This document shows, piece after piece, positions 37,392 to 45,313 of a DNA stretch of 64,000 bases (the first letter of the stretch is position 1; every line of letters begins with the position of its first letter). The notes under the pieces were generated by a model that saw nothing but the letters and a program-made list of their open reading frames with translations, was not told where the DNA came from and ran no database searches. This DNA is from Flagellimonas abyssi. GTDB lineage: Bacteria > Bacteroidota > Bacteroidia > Flavobacteriales > Flavobacteriaceae. The translations under genes and the position numbers were made by a program. Location of the stretch: NCBI RefSeq assembly GCF_019457905.1, contig NZ_JAHZSV010000003.1:248001-312000 (forward strand), given 5' to 3'.

Positions 37392-38582
37392 ATGAAGACG
37401 ATAGACGATTTCAATTTCGAAGGAAAAAAAGCATTGATCAGAGTAGATTTCAACGTACCATTGGACGGTGATTTCAAGGTAACCGATACCAGTCGTATTG
37501 ATGCCGCAAAACCTACCATTCTAAAAGTTTTGGAAGATGGCGGGTCCGCAATTTTGATGAGCCATATGGGCAGACCAAAGGGAGAAGCCAATCCGGATAT
37601 GTCACTTTCACACATTGTCGAGACCGTCTCGAATGTAGTTGGTGTACAAGTGAAGTTCGCCGAGGACTGTGTTGGCGCAAAAGCAGATGAAGCAGTTGCT
37701 GCCTTAAAGAGCGGAGAGGTGCTTTTGTTGGAGAACCTTCGTTTTCATCCTGAAGAGGAGGCCGGTGATGAGTCCTTTGCAGAGGAATTGTCCAAGCATG
37801 GCGATGTTTATGTAAACGATGCGTTCGGAACGGCGCACCGTGCCCATGCATCAACCACAATTGTGGCCAAGTTTTTCCCGGAAAACAAATGCTTTGGCTA
37901 TTTATTGGCCAAGGAAATCAAAGCCATTGATAAAGTGATGGAAACAGGGGAAAAACCAGTGACCGCAATTTTGGGCGGGGCCAAGGTTTCTTCAAAGATC
38001 ACCATCATCGAAAACATACTGGACAAAGTGGACAACCTTATCATTGGAGGAGGAATGACCTATACTTTTGTAAAAGCTAAAGGCGGGAAAGTAGGCGACT
38101 CCATTTGTGAGGATGATAAAATGGAACTTGCCTTGGATATCCTAAAACAAGCAGAGGCCAAAAATGTGAAAGTATACTTGCCTGTGGATGTTTTGGCCGC
38201 CGATGATTTCAGTAACGATGCCAACACCCAATTTGTGGACGTAAACGAAATTCCCGACGGATGGCAAGGATTGGATGCCGGCCCAAAAACCTTGGAGATA
38301 TTCAAACAGGTCATTTTGGCTTCCAAGACGATTCTTTGGAACGGTCCCGTAGGTGTTTTTGAAATGGAAAACTTTGCCAAAGGCACCATTGCCGTAGGTA
38401 ATTATATTGATGAGGCCACCCAAAACGGAGCGTTCTCCCTGGTAGGAGGAGGAGATTCCGTTGCTGCCGTCAAACAATTCGGGTTCGAGGAGAAGGTGAG
38501 CTACGTATCCACTGGTGGCGGGGCCATGCTCGAAAGCCTGGAAGGAAAAACATTGCCGGGCATTGCTGCAATATTGGGCTAA
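37392..38582 (+). CDS. pgk: Phosphoglycerate kinase (396 aa)
   Basis: Glycolytic enzyme that makes ATP from 1,3-bisphosphoglycerate. The substrate motif [20 protein letters not shown] is near the N-terminus, followed by [11 protein letters not shown] and [14 protein letters not shown]. The nucleotide side carries [44 protein letters not shown] and the C-terminal [16 protein letters not shown]. Length is normal for bacterial PGK. It stands alone with its own promoter box; the divergent holB gene lies upstream and the transglycosylase gene 118 bp downstream. An inverted repeat (TCTCAC/GTGAGA) just after the stop lacks a T tract. Confidence 0.98.
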   Translation: MKTIDDFNFEGKKALIRVDFNVPLDGDFKVTDTSRIDAAKPTILKVLEDGGSAILMSHMGRPKGEANPDMSLSHIVETVSNVVGVQVKFAEDCVGAKADEAVAALKSGEVLLLENLRFHPEEEAGDESFAEELSKHGDVYVNDAFGTAHRAHASTTIVAKFFPENKCFGYLLAKEIKAIDKVMETGEKPVTAILGGAKVSSKITIIENILDKVDNLIIGGGMTYTFVKAKGGKVGDSICEDDKMELALDILKQAEAKNVKVYLPVDVLAADDFSNDANTQFVDVNEIPDGWQGLDAGPKTLEIFKQVILASKTILWNGPVGVFEMENFAKGTIAVGNYIDEATQNGAFSLVGGGDSVAAVKQFGFEEKVSYVSTGGGAMLESLEGKTLPGIAAILG

Positions 38583-38700
38583 GTCTCACGTTGTGAGATA
38601 TCAGGGCAAACGTTAAAAGTAAGAGAATTTTGTCTCGAGGCTTTATTCTTTCAGAAAAAAAAGCCATTTTCGTTTGCCCCGAAATCAAATTTTGTCCAAA

Positions 38701-40302
38701 ATGAAGCAGAGTTTAAGTGTAGCTGTTTTTGCTGTTCTCCTATCAGCAAGCCCCTTTGTGCGTGCACAACAATCCGAAATTGCACAGAACAAGTCAAAGG
38801 ATTCCGTTTTGCTCCGAGAAGAGGAAAATGGGACCATCACGGTTTCCAACATCAAAATTGACGGTCAGCTTATGGCCCTGGAAACGCATGAGGACGGAAA
38901 ATTCAAGCTACGCGACCTTGAGGAAGCTTGGCGGTATGACAGTCTCTGGCTGAAAGAACTCCACAGCAATGCCGATTTGTTCAGTGATATGTTGTTGGAG
39001 GTTCAGAATGATTCTGAATTGGAGGAGGCCTTTGAAATAGATTTGCCGACCGACACGCTAAAAGCAAGGTTGTCCCGTATGAACGAGAAAACCCCGTTCA
39101 ATATTACCTACAATTCTTCTTTGGAGAGTGTGATCAAATCCTTTTTGACAAGGAGAAGGGACTTGATGCAGCGGATGATAACGGCAAGCCAGTTTTATTT
39201 TCCCCTGTTTGAACAGGAACTGGACAACCAAAATATTCCTTTGGAAATAAAATATTTGGCCATTGTGGAATCCGCTCTCAACCCAAAGGCTCGCTCTAGG
39301 GTTGGCGCAAAAGGGCTGTGGCAGTTCATGTACAGCACGGGCAAAATGTACGGACTGGACGTAAGCAGTTATGTGGACGAAAGGCACGACCCCATTATGG
39401 CCACAAAGGCCGCCAGCAAATACCTTTCAAGACTCTACGATATCTTTGGTGACTGGGACTTGGCCTTGGCAGCATACAACTCTGGTCCTGGAAACGTAAA
39501 CAAGGCGATTCGACGTTCCGGAGGATATGAGAATTATTGGAACATCCGTCCATTTCTTCCACGTGAAACAGCAGGGTATCTTCCAGCCTTTTTGGCCACC
39601 ATGTACATTTTTGAATATGCCGAAGAACATGGCCTACAATACAAAAAAGCGGATAGGCCCTATTTTGAGACAGATACCGTTCATGTTAAGAACCTGATTA
39701 CTTTCGACCAGATTTCAAAATTGGTCGATATAGGAACCGAAGAGCTGGAAATGCTCAATCCGGCGTACAAGCTCAACATCATACCGAAAGTAGAAGGAAA
39801 AAATTATGCCCTACGTTTGCCCATTGCCAAAATAGGCAAGTTTGTTTCCAATGAGGAAGAAATCTATGCTTATGCAAAAAAGGAGCTGGATTCTTTGGAA
39901 AAGCCTTTACCGAACATGGTGACCGCGGAGGACCAGATACGTTATCGGGTGAAAAGCGGTGATTATTTGGGCAAGATCGCCGAACAATATGGGGTCGGTG
40001 TAAGCCAGATAAAAAGCTGGAACGGACTTCGAAGTAACAATCTTCGTGTTGGACAACGCTTGACAATATATCCCAGAAAGCCATATATCGCACAGAAGAC
40101 CTCAAAATCGGGCAGCTCCAAATCTGGAACAACCGTTGCAGGAGGTTCCAAGATCCATACGGTACAATCTGGCGACTCCCTTTGGACAATCTCAAAAAAA
40201 TACCCCGGGGTTTCCATAGAAAATTTACGAGAATGGAACGGTATTAGCGGTAATAACCTAAAACCGGGCACAAAACTTAAATTGTGTGATTGTTCTTCGT
40301 AA
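38701..40302 (+). CDS. MltD-like lytic transglycosylase with two LysM domains (533 aa)
   Basis: Periplasmic peptidoglycan-cleaving enzyme. The start at ATG 38,701 gives the signal peptide MKQSLSVAVFAVLLSASPFV; the open frame upstream adds nine residues without improving it. The SLT domain (about 150-310) shows VESALNPKARSRVGAKGLWQ, where the Glu of VES is the likely catalytic acid, and WDLALAAYNSGPGNVNKAI. Two LysM modules close the protein: YRVKSGDYLGKIAEQYGVGV (about 420-465) and HTVQSGDSLWTISKKYPGV (about 485-530). The architecture and length match MltD. A parS-like sequence lies in the SLT-coding part. Confidence 0.93.
   Translation: MKQSLSVAVFAVLLSASPFVRAQQSEIAQNKSKDSVLLREEENGTITVSNIKIDGQLMALETHEDGKFKLRDLEEAWRYDSLWLKELHSNADLFSDMLLEVQNDSELEEAFEIDLPTDTLKARLSRMNEKTPFNITYNSSLESVIKSFLTRRRDLMQRMITASQFYFPLFEQELDNQNIPLEIKYLAIVESALNPKARSRVGAKGLWQFMYSTGKMYGLDVSSYVDERHDPIMATKAASKYLSRLYDIFGDWDLALAAYNSGPGNVNKAIRRSGGYENYWNIRPFLPRETAGYLPAFLATMYIFEYAEEHGLQYKKADRPYFETDTVHVKNLITFDQISKLVDIGTEELEMLNPAYKLNIIPKVEGKNYALRLPIAKIGKFVSNEEEIYAYAKKELDSLEKPLPNMVTAEDQIRYRVKSGDYLGKIAEQYGVGVSQIKSWNGLRSNNLRVGQRLTIYPRKPYIAQKTSKSGSSKSGTTVAGGSKIHTVQSGDSLWTISKKYPGVSIENLREWNGISGNNLKPGTKLKLCDCSS
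39555..39570. other. parS-like site 4 (TCTTCCACGTGAAACA)
   Basis: 15 of 16 matches to TGTTCCACGTGAAACA, within the transglycosylase gene (codons for LPRETAG). Confidence 0.6.
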
Positions 40303-40314
40303 ATTTAACACAAG

Positions 40315-41319
40315 ATGAAAAAACTAGGAACACTATTGTTTGCCGCTAGTATGTTGGCATTGGGAGCCTGTAAGAATTCAGGACCAAAAGAAAAATTTTT
40401 ACCACCCTCAACAGGGGGCATCAATACCTTGATGGTGGTTATGGACACTGAGCTTTGGAGAGGGCCGGTGGGGGAAAAGATAAGGGACGAGTTTGCCGCA
40501 CAAATTGTGGGACTTCCCCAAATAGAGCCGAAATTTACCATAACCCAAGTACCACCAAAGGTTTTTAAGGGAACTACCACACACTCTAGATCATTGTTGT
40601 ATGTTGAACAAGATTCTACGTCTTTGGCCCATATAAAGGACGATGCCTACGCCAAACCTCAAAAAGTTGCAGTGGTTACAGGCCCAACAGAGGAGGTGAT
40701 GATCAAAAACCTTGATTCTTTGGCGGACAGGGCCATAAAGGAATTCAGGGCCAACGAGATTGCCGAGGCACAACGAAGATTCGAGCGCTCTCTGAGCAAG
40801 GACAAAGCTTTGGAAGAGGAATTTGGGATACACATGAACGTGCCATCGCTCTACAAGGTGGGCAGAAGAGAGGACAACTTTGTTTGGATGGACATACAAA
40901 TCCCAAAGGGAACCATGAACATCATTGCTTATGAGATGCCTTGGGACTATTTCAGCAACGACTCCACTTTTGTGGAGGATATTGTAAGAATGCGAGATTC
41001 CATTGGTCAAAAATTTATTCCAGGACCTTATGAGAACACCTACATGATTACCGAGAAAGCTTTTGCGCCCTATGTTTTCCCTGCGGAAATAGGCGGTAAA
41101 AAAGCGGCGGAGGTAAAAGGTGTTTGGGAAATTCATGGGTATCCTATGGCTGGCCCATTTTTAACCTATATCATCAATGATGAGGAGAACAATAGGAAAA
41201 TGGTGATAGAGGGATTCACTTTCGCCCCTTCCGAAGAAAAAAGGGATTATATGTTCGAGCTGGAAGCCATCTTAAAGACAGTGGACTTTAAGCCATCGGA
41301 TACTACCTCCACGGACTAA
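40315..41319 (+). CDS. DUF4837-family lipoprotein (334 aa)
   Basis: The signal peptide MKKLGTLLFAASMLALGACK carries the lipobox LGAC at residues 16-19. The mature protein starts with a STGGINTLMVVMDTELWRGP segment and contains FTITQVPPKVFKGTTTHSRS, both typical of the DUF4837 family of Bacteroidota. Function unknown. It starts 12 bp after the transglycosylase stop and is probably co-transcribed with it, which suggests an envelope role. A very strong terminator follows. Confidence 0.88.
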   Translation: MKKLGTLLFAASMLALGACKNSGPKEKFLPPSTGGINTLMVVMDTELWRGPVGEKIRDEFAAQIVGLPQIEPKFTITQVPPKVFKGTTTHSRSLLYVEQDSTSLAHIKDDAYAKPQKVAVVTGPTEEVMIKNLDSLADRAIKEFRANEIAEAQRRFERSLSKDKALEEEFGIHMNVPSLYKVGRREDNFVWMDIQIPKGTMNIIAYEMPWDYFSNDSTFVEDIVRMRDSIGQKFIPGPYENTYMITEKAFAPYVFPAEIGGKKAAEVKGVWEIHGYPMAGPFLTYIINDEENNRKMVIEGFTFAPSEEKRDYMFELEAILKTVDFKPSDTTSTD

Positions 41320-41336
41320 AAAAATATACTTATACA

Positions 41337-41378
41337 AAACCAAAAGGCCCGAACAATTGTCGGGCCTTTTGGTTTTTT
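41337..41378. terminator. Strong bidirectional terminator
   Basis: Perfect 17-bp stem AAAACCAAAAGGCCCGA with TCGGGCCTTTTGGTTTT, 8-base loop, T run on the plus side and A run on the other. It separates the convergent DUF4837 gene and the 56-aa gene. Confidence 0.95.
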
Positions 41379-41394
41379 AAATATGATGGACTTA

Positions 41395-41565
41395 TCAATC
41401 AAATGCAAAACCTGTGGCCATCCTATATACAAATGCATAAAGCACTATAAAGAACATAACAAAGCTAAACCATGCGAATACTTTAAAGTATTTTTCTATG
41501 ATGATGTGCCCAAGGTTTCTAAACCCCTCCAAATAGATTTCTTTAACGAGTAGTAATTTTTTCAT
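41395..41565 (-). CDS. Small single-TM membrane protein (56 aa)
   Basis: The minus strand from the ATG at 41,565 to the TGA at 41,395 encodes MKKLLLVKEIYLEGFRNLGH, then a transmembrane segment (AWFSFVMFFIVLYAFVYRMA) and TGFAFD. The amphipathic N-terminus, one clear helix and aromatic belt look like a real small membrane protein. I recall similar ~55-residue proteins in other flavobacteria. It ends 17 bp before the strong terminator, as a genuine gene would. An overlapping plus-strand frame (41,384-41,554) lacks any such pattern. Function unknown. Confidence 0.65.
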   Translation of the reverse strand: MKKLLLVKEIYLEGFRNLGHIIIEKYFKVFAWFSFVMFFIVLYAFVYRMATGFAFD

Positions 41566-41805
41566 ATGTCTGATTTAAGGATTAAATACAGGCCAAAGAT
41601 TCGATATACTGGGATGGAACCGAAAACAAAAGGACAAAACGCATTAAAAACAAGGTGAAATAGGCAGCTTAGGACCAGAGGTCTACCAGCCTATCCCTTT
41701 GATCGATAAAGTGCACGCGAACCAAGCGCTGTTGGTCGGACAGGGATATCGATAAAGTGCAATATTCTTGAAAAAGCAGGGAGCAAATCCCTCCGGAAGT
41801 GTGAT
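41566..41805. other. Intergenic region with a 14-bp direct repeat
   Basis: Between the 56-aa gene and the 3' end of the PorE-like gene. ATCGATAAAGTGCA occurs at 41,702-41,715 and again at 41,748-41,761. The first copy is preceded by ATCCCT and the second by AGGGAT. No reading frame, RNA or clear terminator is seen. Confidence 0.6.
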
Positions 41806-43857
41806 TTATTCGGCTACAAGGATAAATTCCGACCTTCTGTTCTGGCGATGCTGGTCGGCGGCACACGGTGTTCCATTGGAACAATTGTTCAACAGGCGAT
41901 CTTCCCCATATCCAACGGCGCTTAAGATTCTTGAAACGTCGATTCCTTGGGAAACAATATAGTCACGAGTGGATTTGGCGCGCTTGTCCGATAAATATTT
42001 ATTGTAGCTTTCCGAACCAATGGCGTCGGTATGGGATTCAATTTTTAGGGAAAGTGTTTTGTTTTCCTTGAGTACCGTTACCAGTTTGTCCAGCTCCTGA
42101 GCGTACTTTGGTGTAATTTCATAACTGTCGAATGCAAAATAAACATTGCTTGGCTCGTACACTTCTGTTATTGGTTTTTCTTTTACGGCCTTCCTTAAGA
42201 ATTGGGTAACCGGAACATTTTCATTCTCTTTGGTTTTTACAGAAATGGAGTCGTCCATAAAACCATTTTTTGTGGCCACAAGGGTATAACCCGTCGATGG
42301 ATCTAGGTTTTTGAAAACGTATCTACCTGTGGTGTCCGAAACGGCCTTGCTCAAGAATATACCGTCTTTATCATACAAAGTTATATTGGTTTCTTCCAAT
42401 GGAATGCCCGAGGACTCACTGGCAACGGAACCAACAATGGCGTTGAAGTTTGGAATGGATTTAAAGGAATAAATATCGTCATCCCCTTTGCCCCCTTTAC
42501 GATTGGAAGCAAAATAACCTTGCTCACCGGAAGCATCGATAATATACGAGAAATCGTCCCTGTTACTGTTGATGGGTTCGCCCAAGTTCACGCCTACTCC
42601 AAAAGTTTCATTTGTACCATCGGATTTATATACATCCAGCCCTCCGAAGCCCATCGGCCTGTTGGAAGAAAAATAGAGCGCGTTTTCGACCGCATAAGGA
42701 AACATTTCCTTCGCTTCTGTGTTGATGGTCTTTCCAAGGTTTTTTGGCTCGGAGAACGCCCCATTTGCATCAATATCCACCACATATATATCTGTTTCGC
42801 CAAAGCCCCCGGGCCTATCCGAAACGAAATACATTTTTTTCCCATCCGGGCTTACCGCAGGATGGCCTGTGGAATAGTTTTCACTATTGAAGGGAAGCTC
42901 CTCTGCCTTGGTCCATTCGCCATCTTTAAGCTCGGAACGGTAAATCTTTAAGTGGTTGATTCCGTTTTCGCCCCGTTTCAGACGCTTTCCATAGTTGTTC
43001 CTTGTAAAATAGATTGTTTTTTGGTCAGGCGAGAAAGCCATTGAGGCTTCGTGATATTTGGTGTTGATCTTTCTAGAAAACTTTTTGGGTGCGGAAAGTT
43101 CACCGTCTTCACCTTTTTGTTGCGCAAGGTAAAGGTCCAAAAAAGGTTGATTGGTCCAGCGATACCGACGTGTCGTTAAAAACAAAGTGTCCTTGGCCGA
43201 AGCATAGACGATATCCGAGCCATTGTGAAACATGGGGGAAAAATCGGAGTAGGGAGAGTTGATTTTTAAATTTTTGATAGAAATAGTATAGGTTGCTTCC
43301 CAAGAGCTGGGATCAACCTTATCGAGTTCATTTAGGGGCTCGTTTCTTTTCTGTCTTAAAATTTTGGTCAGGGTGGCGGCTCTTTGATATTTGCCCGTAC
43401 CTTTTAATGTTTCCTTGTACTTGAACAGTGCATCCTCCTCCATTTCCTCTTTGTACAATTGGTGCAGCTCATGGTACCATTGGTACGCTTTTTCCAAGTT
43501 CCCTGTATAGTAATGGGAGTCTCCAGCTCTCGAGAGCAAGTGCTGGGTGTGTTTGGCTGCGGTTTTTTCCAGGACCAAATCAAAAATGCGGGCGGCCTCT
43601 GCATACCACATTAGGTCAAAGTACGCATTTCCTTTGTCGATGAGCTTGTCCGTAGTCCCTCGCTTGCGAAGATACCTGTCCAGCTTTTTGTCGTTAAGAC
43701 CATCGAGGTGCTTTACAAAGTCTGTGGTTTCTGGTTCTTTTGTAAGGTTCTCCTTTTCGGATGTGGAAAAGGTTCCCCCATACTCGGAAAAGGCAAGCTC
43801 TTGGGAAAAGGTCCCAAGTGCGCACAAAAGAAAAATAAGCAAGATCAGTTTTTTCAT
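41806..43857 (-). CDS. OmpA-family protein with TPR, PD40 propeller and CRD, PorE-like (683 aa)
   Basis: The signal peptide MKKLILLIFLLCALGTFSQE (start at ATG 43,857; the frame extends to 43,884 but the extra residues precede the signal) leads to a TPR-like region (about 50-145: YFDLMWYAEAARIFDLVL). A PD40/WD40-like propeller follows with repeats such as FSPDQKTIYFTRNNYG, VSPDGKKMYFVSDRPGG and YFASNRKGGKGDDDIY. Then comes a carboxypeptidase-regulatory-like domain (GRYVFKNLDPSTGYTLVA) and a C-terminal OmpA-like peptidoglycan-binding domain (VYFAFDSYEI, ... HTDAIGSESYN). This order equals that of PorE, the T9SS periplasmic protein. Paralogues are common in the group, so it may not be PorE itself. 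Confidence 0.87.
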   Translation of the reverse strand: MKKLILLIFLLCALGTFSQELAFSEYGGTFSTSEKENLTKEPETTDFVKHLDGLNDKKLDRYLRKRGTTDKLIDKGNAYFDLMWYAEAARIFDLVLEKTAAKHTQHLLSRAGDSHYYTGNLEKAYQWYHELHQLYKEEMEEDALFKYKETLKGTGKYQRAATLTKILRQKRNEPLNELDKVDPSSWEATYTISIKNLKINSPYSDFSPMFHNGSDIVYASAKDTLFLTTRRYRWTNQPFLDLYLAQQKGEDGELSAPKKFSRKINTKYHEASMAFSPDQKTIYFTRNNYGKRLKRGENGINHLKIYRSELKDGEWTKAEELPFNSENYSTGHPAVSPDGKKMYFVSDRPGGFGETDIYVVDIDANGAFSEPKNLGKTINTEAKEMFPYAVENALYFSSNRPMGFGGLDVYKSDGTNETFGVGVNLGEPINSNRDDFSYIIDASGEQGYFASNRKGGKGDDDIYSFKSIPNFNAIVGSVASESSGIPLEETNITLYDKDGIFLSKAVSDTTGRYVFKNLDPSTGYTLVATKNGFMDDSISVKTKENENVPVTQFLRKAVKEKPITEVYEPSNVYFAFDSYEITPKYAQELDKLVTVLKENKTLSLKIESHTDAIGSESYNKYLSDKRAKSTRDYIVSQGIDVSRILSAVGYGEDRLLNNCSNGTPCAADQHRQNRRSEFILVAE

Positions 43858-44079
43858 TACCACTCCATCTGCACAAACAAACATGATGTGTTTGTTTGGA
43901 GGTTAAGCATTTAGAGGCCTAACGGTTTAGTTGTAGCCGCTAAAGTAGGATAAGATAATTGGGGTGATAATTTTTTGTTGTGAAAGAGCGAAATTGTGGC
44001 GCTGAATGGTAAAAAAGTGTTGTTGCTGCTCGAATTTTTTTGTAATTCGGCACACCTCAAACCGTCAAAAAGGTCAAGT

Positions 44080-44277
44080 TTAGGATTTTGACTCTTTTGT
44101 TTCTCCTTCCAATTTATCGTCTTCTTTGGTCGCGTCCTTGAACTCTTTGATACCGCTACCAAGTCCTTTCATCAGCTCTGGAATCTTTCTGCCTCCAAAA
44201 AGCAAAACTACCACGGCCACGATCAAAACAATCTGCCAAGGACCTAGCATACCAAGAAATATAGTTTGAGCAATCAT
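44080..44277 (-). CDS. tatA: Twin-arginine translocase subunit TatA/TatE (65 aa)
   Basis: A short N-terminal transmembrane helix ([20 protein letters not shown]) runs into the amphipathic helix [20 protein letters not shown] and a charged tail. The FGG-x-K-I-P-E-L junction is the TatA signature. Multiple TatA subunits form the membrane pore for export of folded proteins. It is divergent from the M23 peptidase gene. An 18-bp perfect palindrome lies in the shared upstream region. TatC is not in this window. Confidence 0.95.
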   Translation of the reverse strand: MIAQTIFLGMLGPWQIVLIVAVVVLLFGGRKIPELMKGLGSGIKEFKDATKEDDKLEGETKESKS

Positions 44278-44387
44278 AATATCAAAACCTTTAATTAGAA
44301 ATGTAAAAGTACTAAAAAGAAGTGAAAGAGCGTGTTCGATTAACGAAAATTGGCATTTGAGAATGATTTTTAAGAACTTACCGGCCC

Positions 44388-44405
44388 AAGCTTTTTAAAA
44401 AGCTT
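44388..44405. promoter_or_regulatory. 18-bp perfect palindrome AAGCTTTTTAAAAAGCTT
   Basis: Exact dyad in the region shared by tatA and the M23 gene, 24 bp upstream of the -7 box of the latter. It could be an operator covering the upstream promoter element, or chance AT-rich symmetry. Confidence 0.35.
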
Positions 44406-44429
44406 AACATGCATATTAAAATCTAAGAC

Positions 44430-44437
44430 TATCTTTG
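44430..44437 (+). promoter_or_regulatory. -7 box (TATCTTTG) abutting the M23 peptidase start
   Basis: Exact TAnnTTTG match, ending 6 bp before the ATG at 44,444. It would give a near-leaderless transcript. Confidence 0.45.
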
Positions 44438-44443
44438 TTCATC

Positions 44444-45313
44444 ATGGCAAAGGACAAAAAGAAAAGAAAGGAGATCAAACGCAAGCTATTGCACAAGTAT
44501 CGCTTGGTCATTCTCAATGAAAGCACTTTTGAGGAAAAGATATCTTTTAAGCTGAACAGGCTTAACGTTTTTGTTACCGGTACCATGTTCATTATTGTGC
44601 TGATCGGAGTTACGACCTTGATCATTGCTTTTACCCCATTGCGCGAATATATTCCGGGCTACTCCTCTACCAGATTAAAACGACAGGCAACCGACCTTAC
44701 CTATAAAACAGATTCTTTGGTTACCGTACTCAATTATACCAATCGGTATTTGGATAATGTAAGGAAGGTCTTGCGGGGTGACATTGAAAACAACCAAGTG
44801 AATAGGGACTCTCTGTTTGAGCAGTACAAATTGGACCCTGCTTCCGTAGACCTTACGCCAATACGACAGGATCTATTGTTGAGGGAAGAGGTTGAGCTGG
44901 AAGATAAGTACAATCTTTTTGAAAGGGATATCGAAAACTTGGGGACATTATTCTTTTCACCTGTGAACGGCACCATATCCCAAGGGTTTGACCAAAAAAC
45001 GAAACATTACGCCGTGGATTTGGTAGCACCACGGGAAACCCCGGTCAAGTCCATTGCGGATGGTACAGTGCTTTTTGCGGAATGGACCACAGAAACGGGT
45101 TATGTAATGATCATAGAACATCAAGAAGGGATAACTTCGGTGTATAAGCACAATGGTTCCCTGAGCAAGGCACAAGGGGATTTGGTACGGGCAGGCGAGG
45201 TAATCGCATCAATCGGAAATACGGGAGAACTTACTACGGGGCCACATCTTCATTTTGAACTTTGGAGAAAGGGCAAACCGGTGGACCCCCAAAATTATAT
45301 TGACTTCAACTAA
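44444..45313 (+). CDS. M23-family metallopeptidase, membrane anchored (289 aa)
   Basis: A cytoplasmic basic N-terminus (MAKDKKKRKEIKRKL) precedes one transmembrane helix (LNVFVTGTMFIIVLIGVTTL), a periplasmic helical stalk and the C-terminal LytM domain. That domain has HYAVDLVAPRETPVKSIADG (H-x3-D zinc ligands), GYVMIIEHQEGITSVYKHN and GPHLHFELWRKGKPVDP (H-x-H). All zinc ligands of an active peptidase are present, so it probably cuts peptidoglycan cross-links. The ATG at 44,444 is preferred over the TTG at 44,435, which lies inside the -7 box. Its TAA abuts the ATG of the GH3 gene. Confidence 0.92.
   Translation: MAKDKKKRKEIKRKLLHKYRLVILNESTFEEKISFKLNRLNVFVTGTMFIIVLIGVTTLIIAFTPLREYIPGYSSTRLKRQATDLTYKTDSLVTVLNYTNRYLDNVRKVLRGDIENNQVNRDSLFEQYKLDPASVDLTPIRQDLLLREEVELEDKYNLFERDIENLGTLFFSPVNGTISQGFDQKTKHYAVDLVAPRETPVKSIADGTVLFAEWTTETGYVMIIEHQEGITSVYKHNGSLSKAQGDLVRAGEVIASIGNTGELTTGPHLHFELWRKGKPVDPQNYIDFN

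Noticed and set aside
38584-38598. TCTCAC-GTT-GTGAGA hairpin after pgk as terminator
   Set aside because: Short stem and no T tract follows, so termination is not supported.
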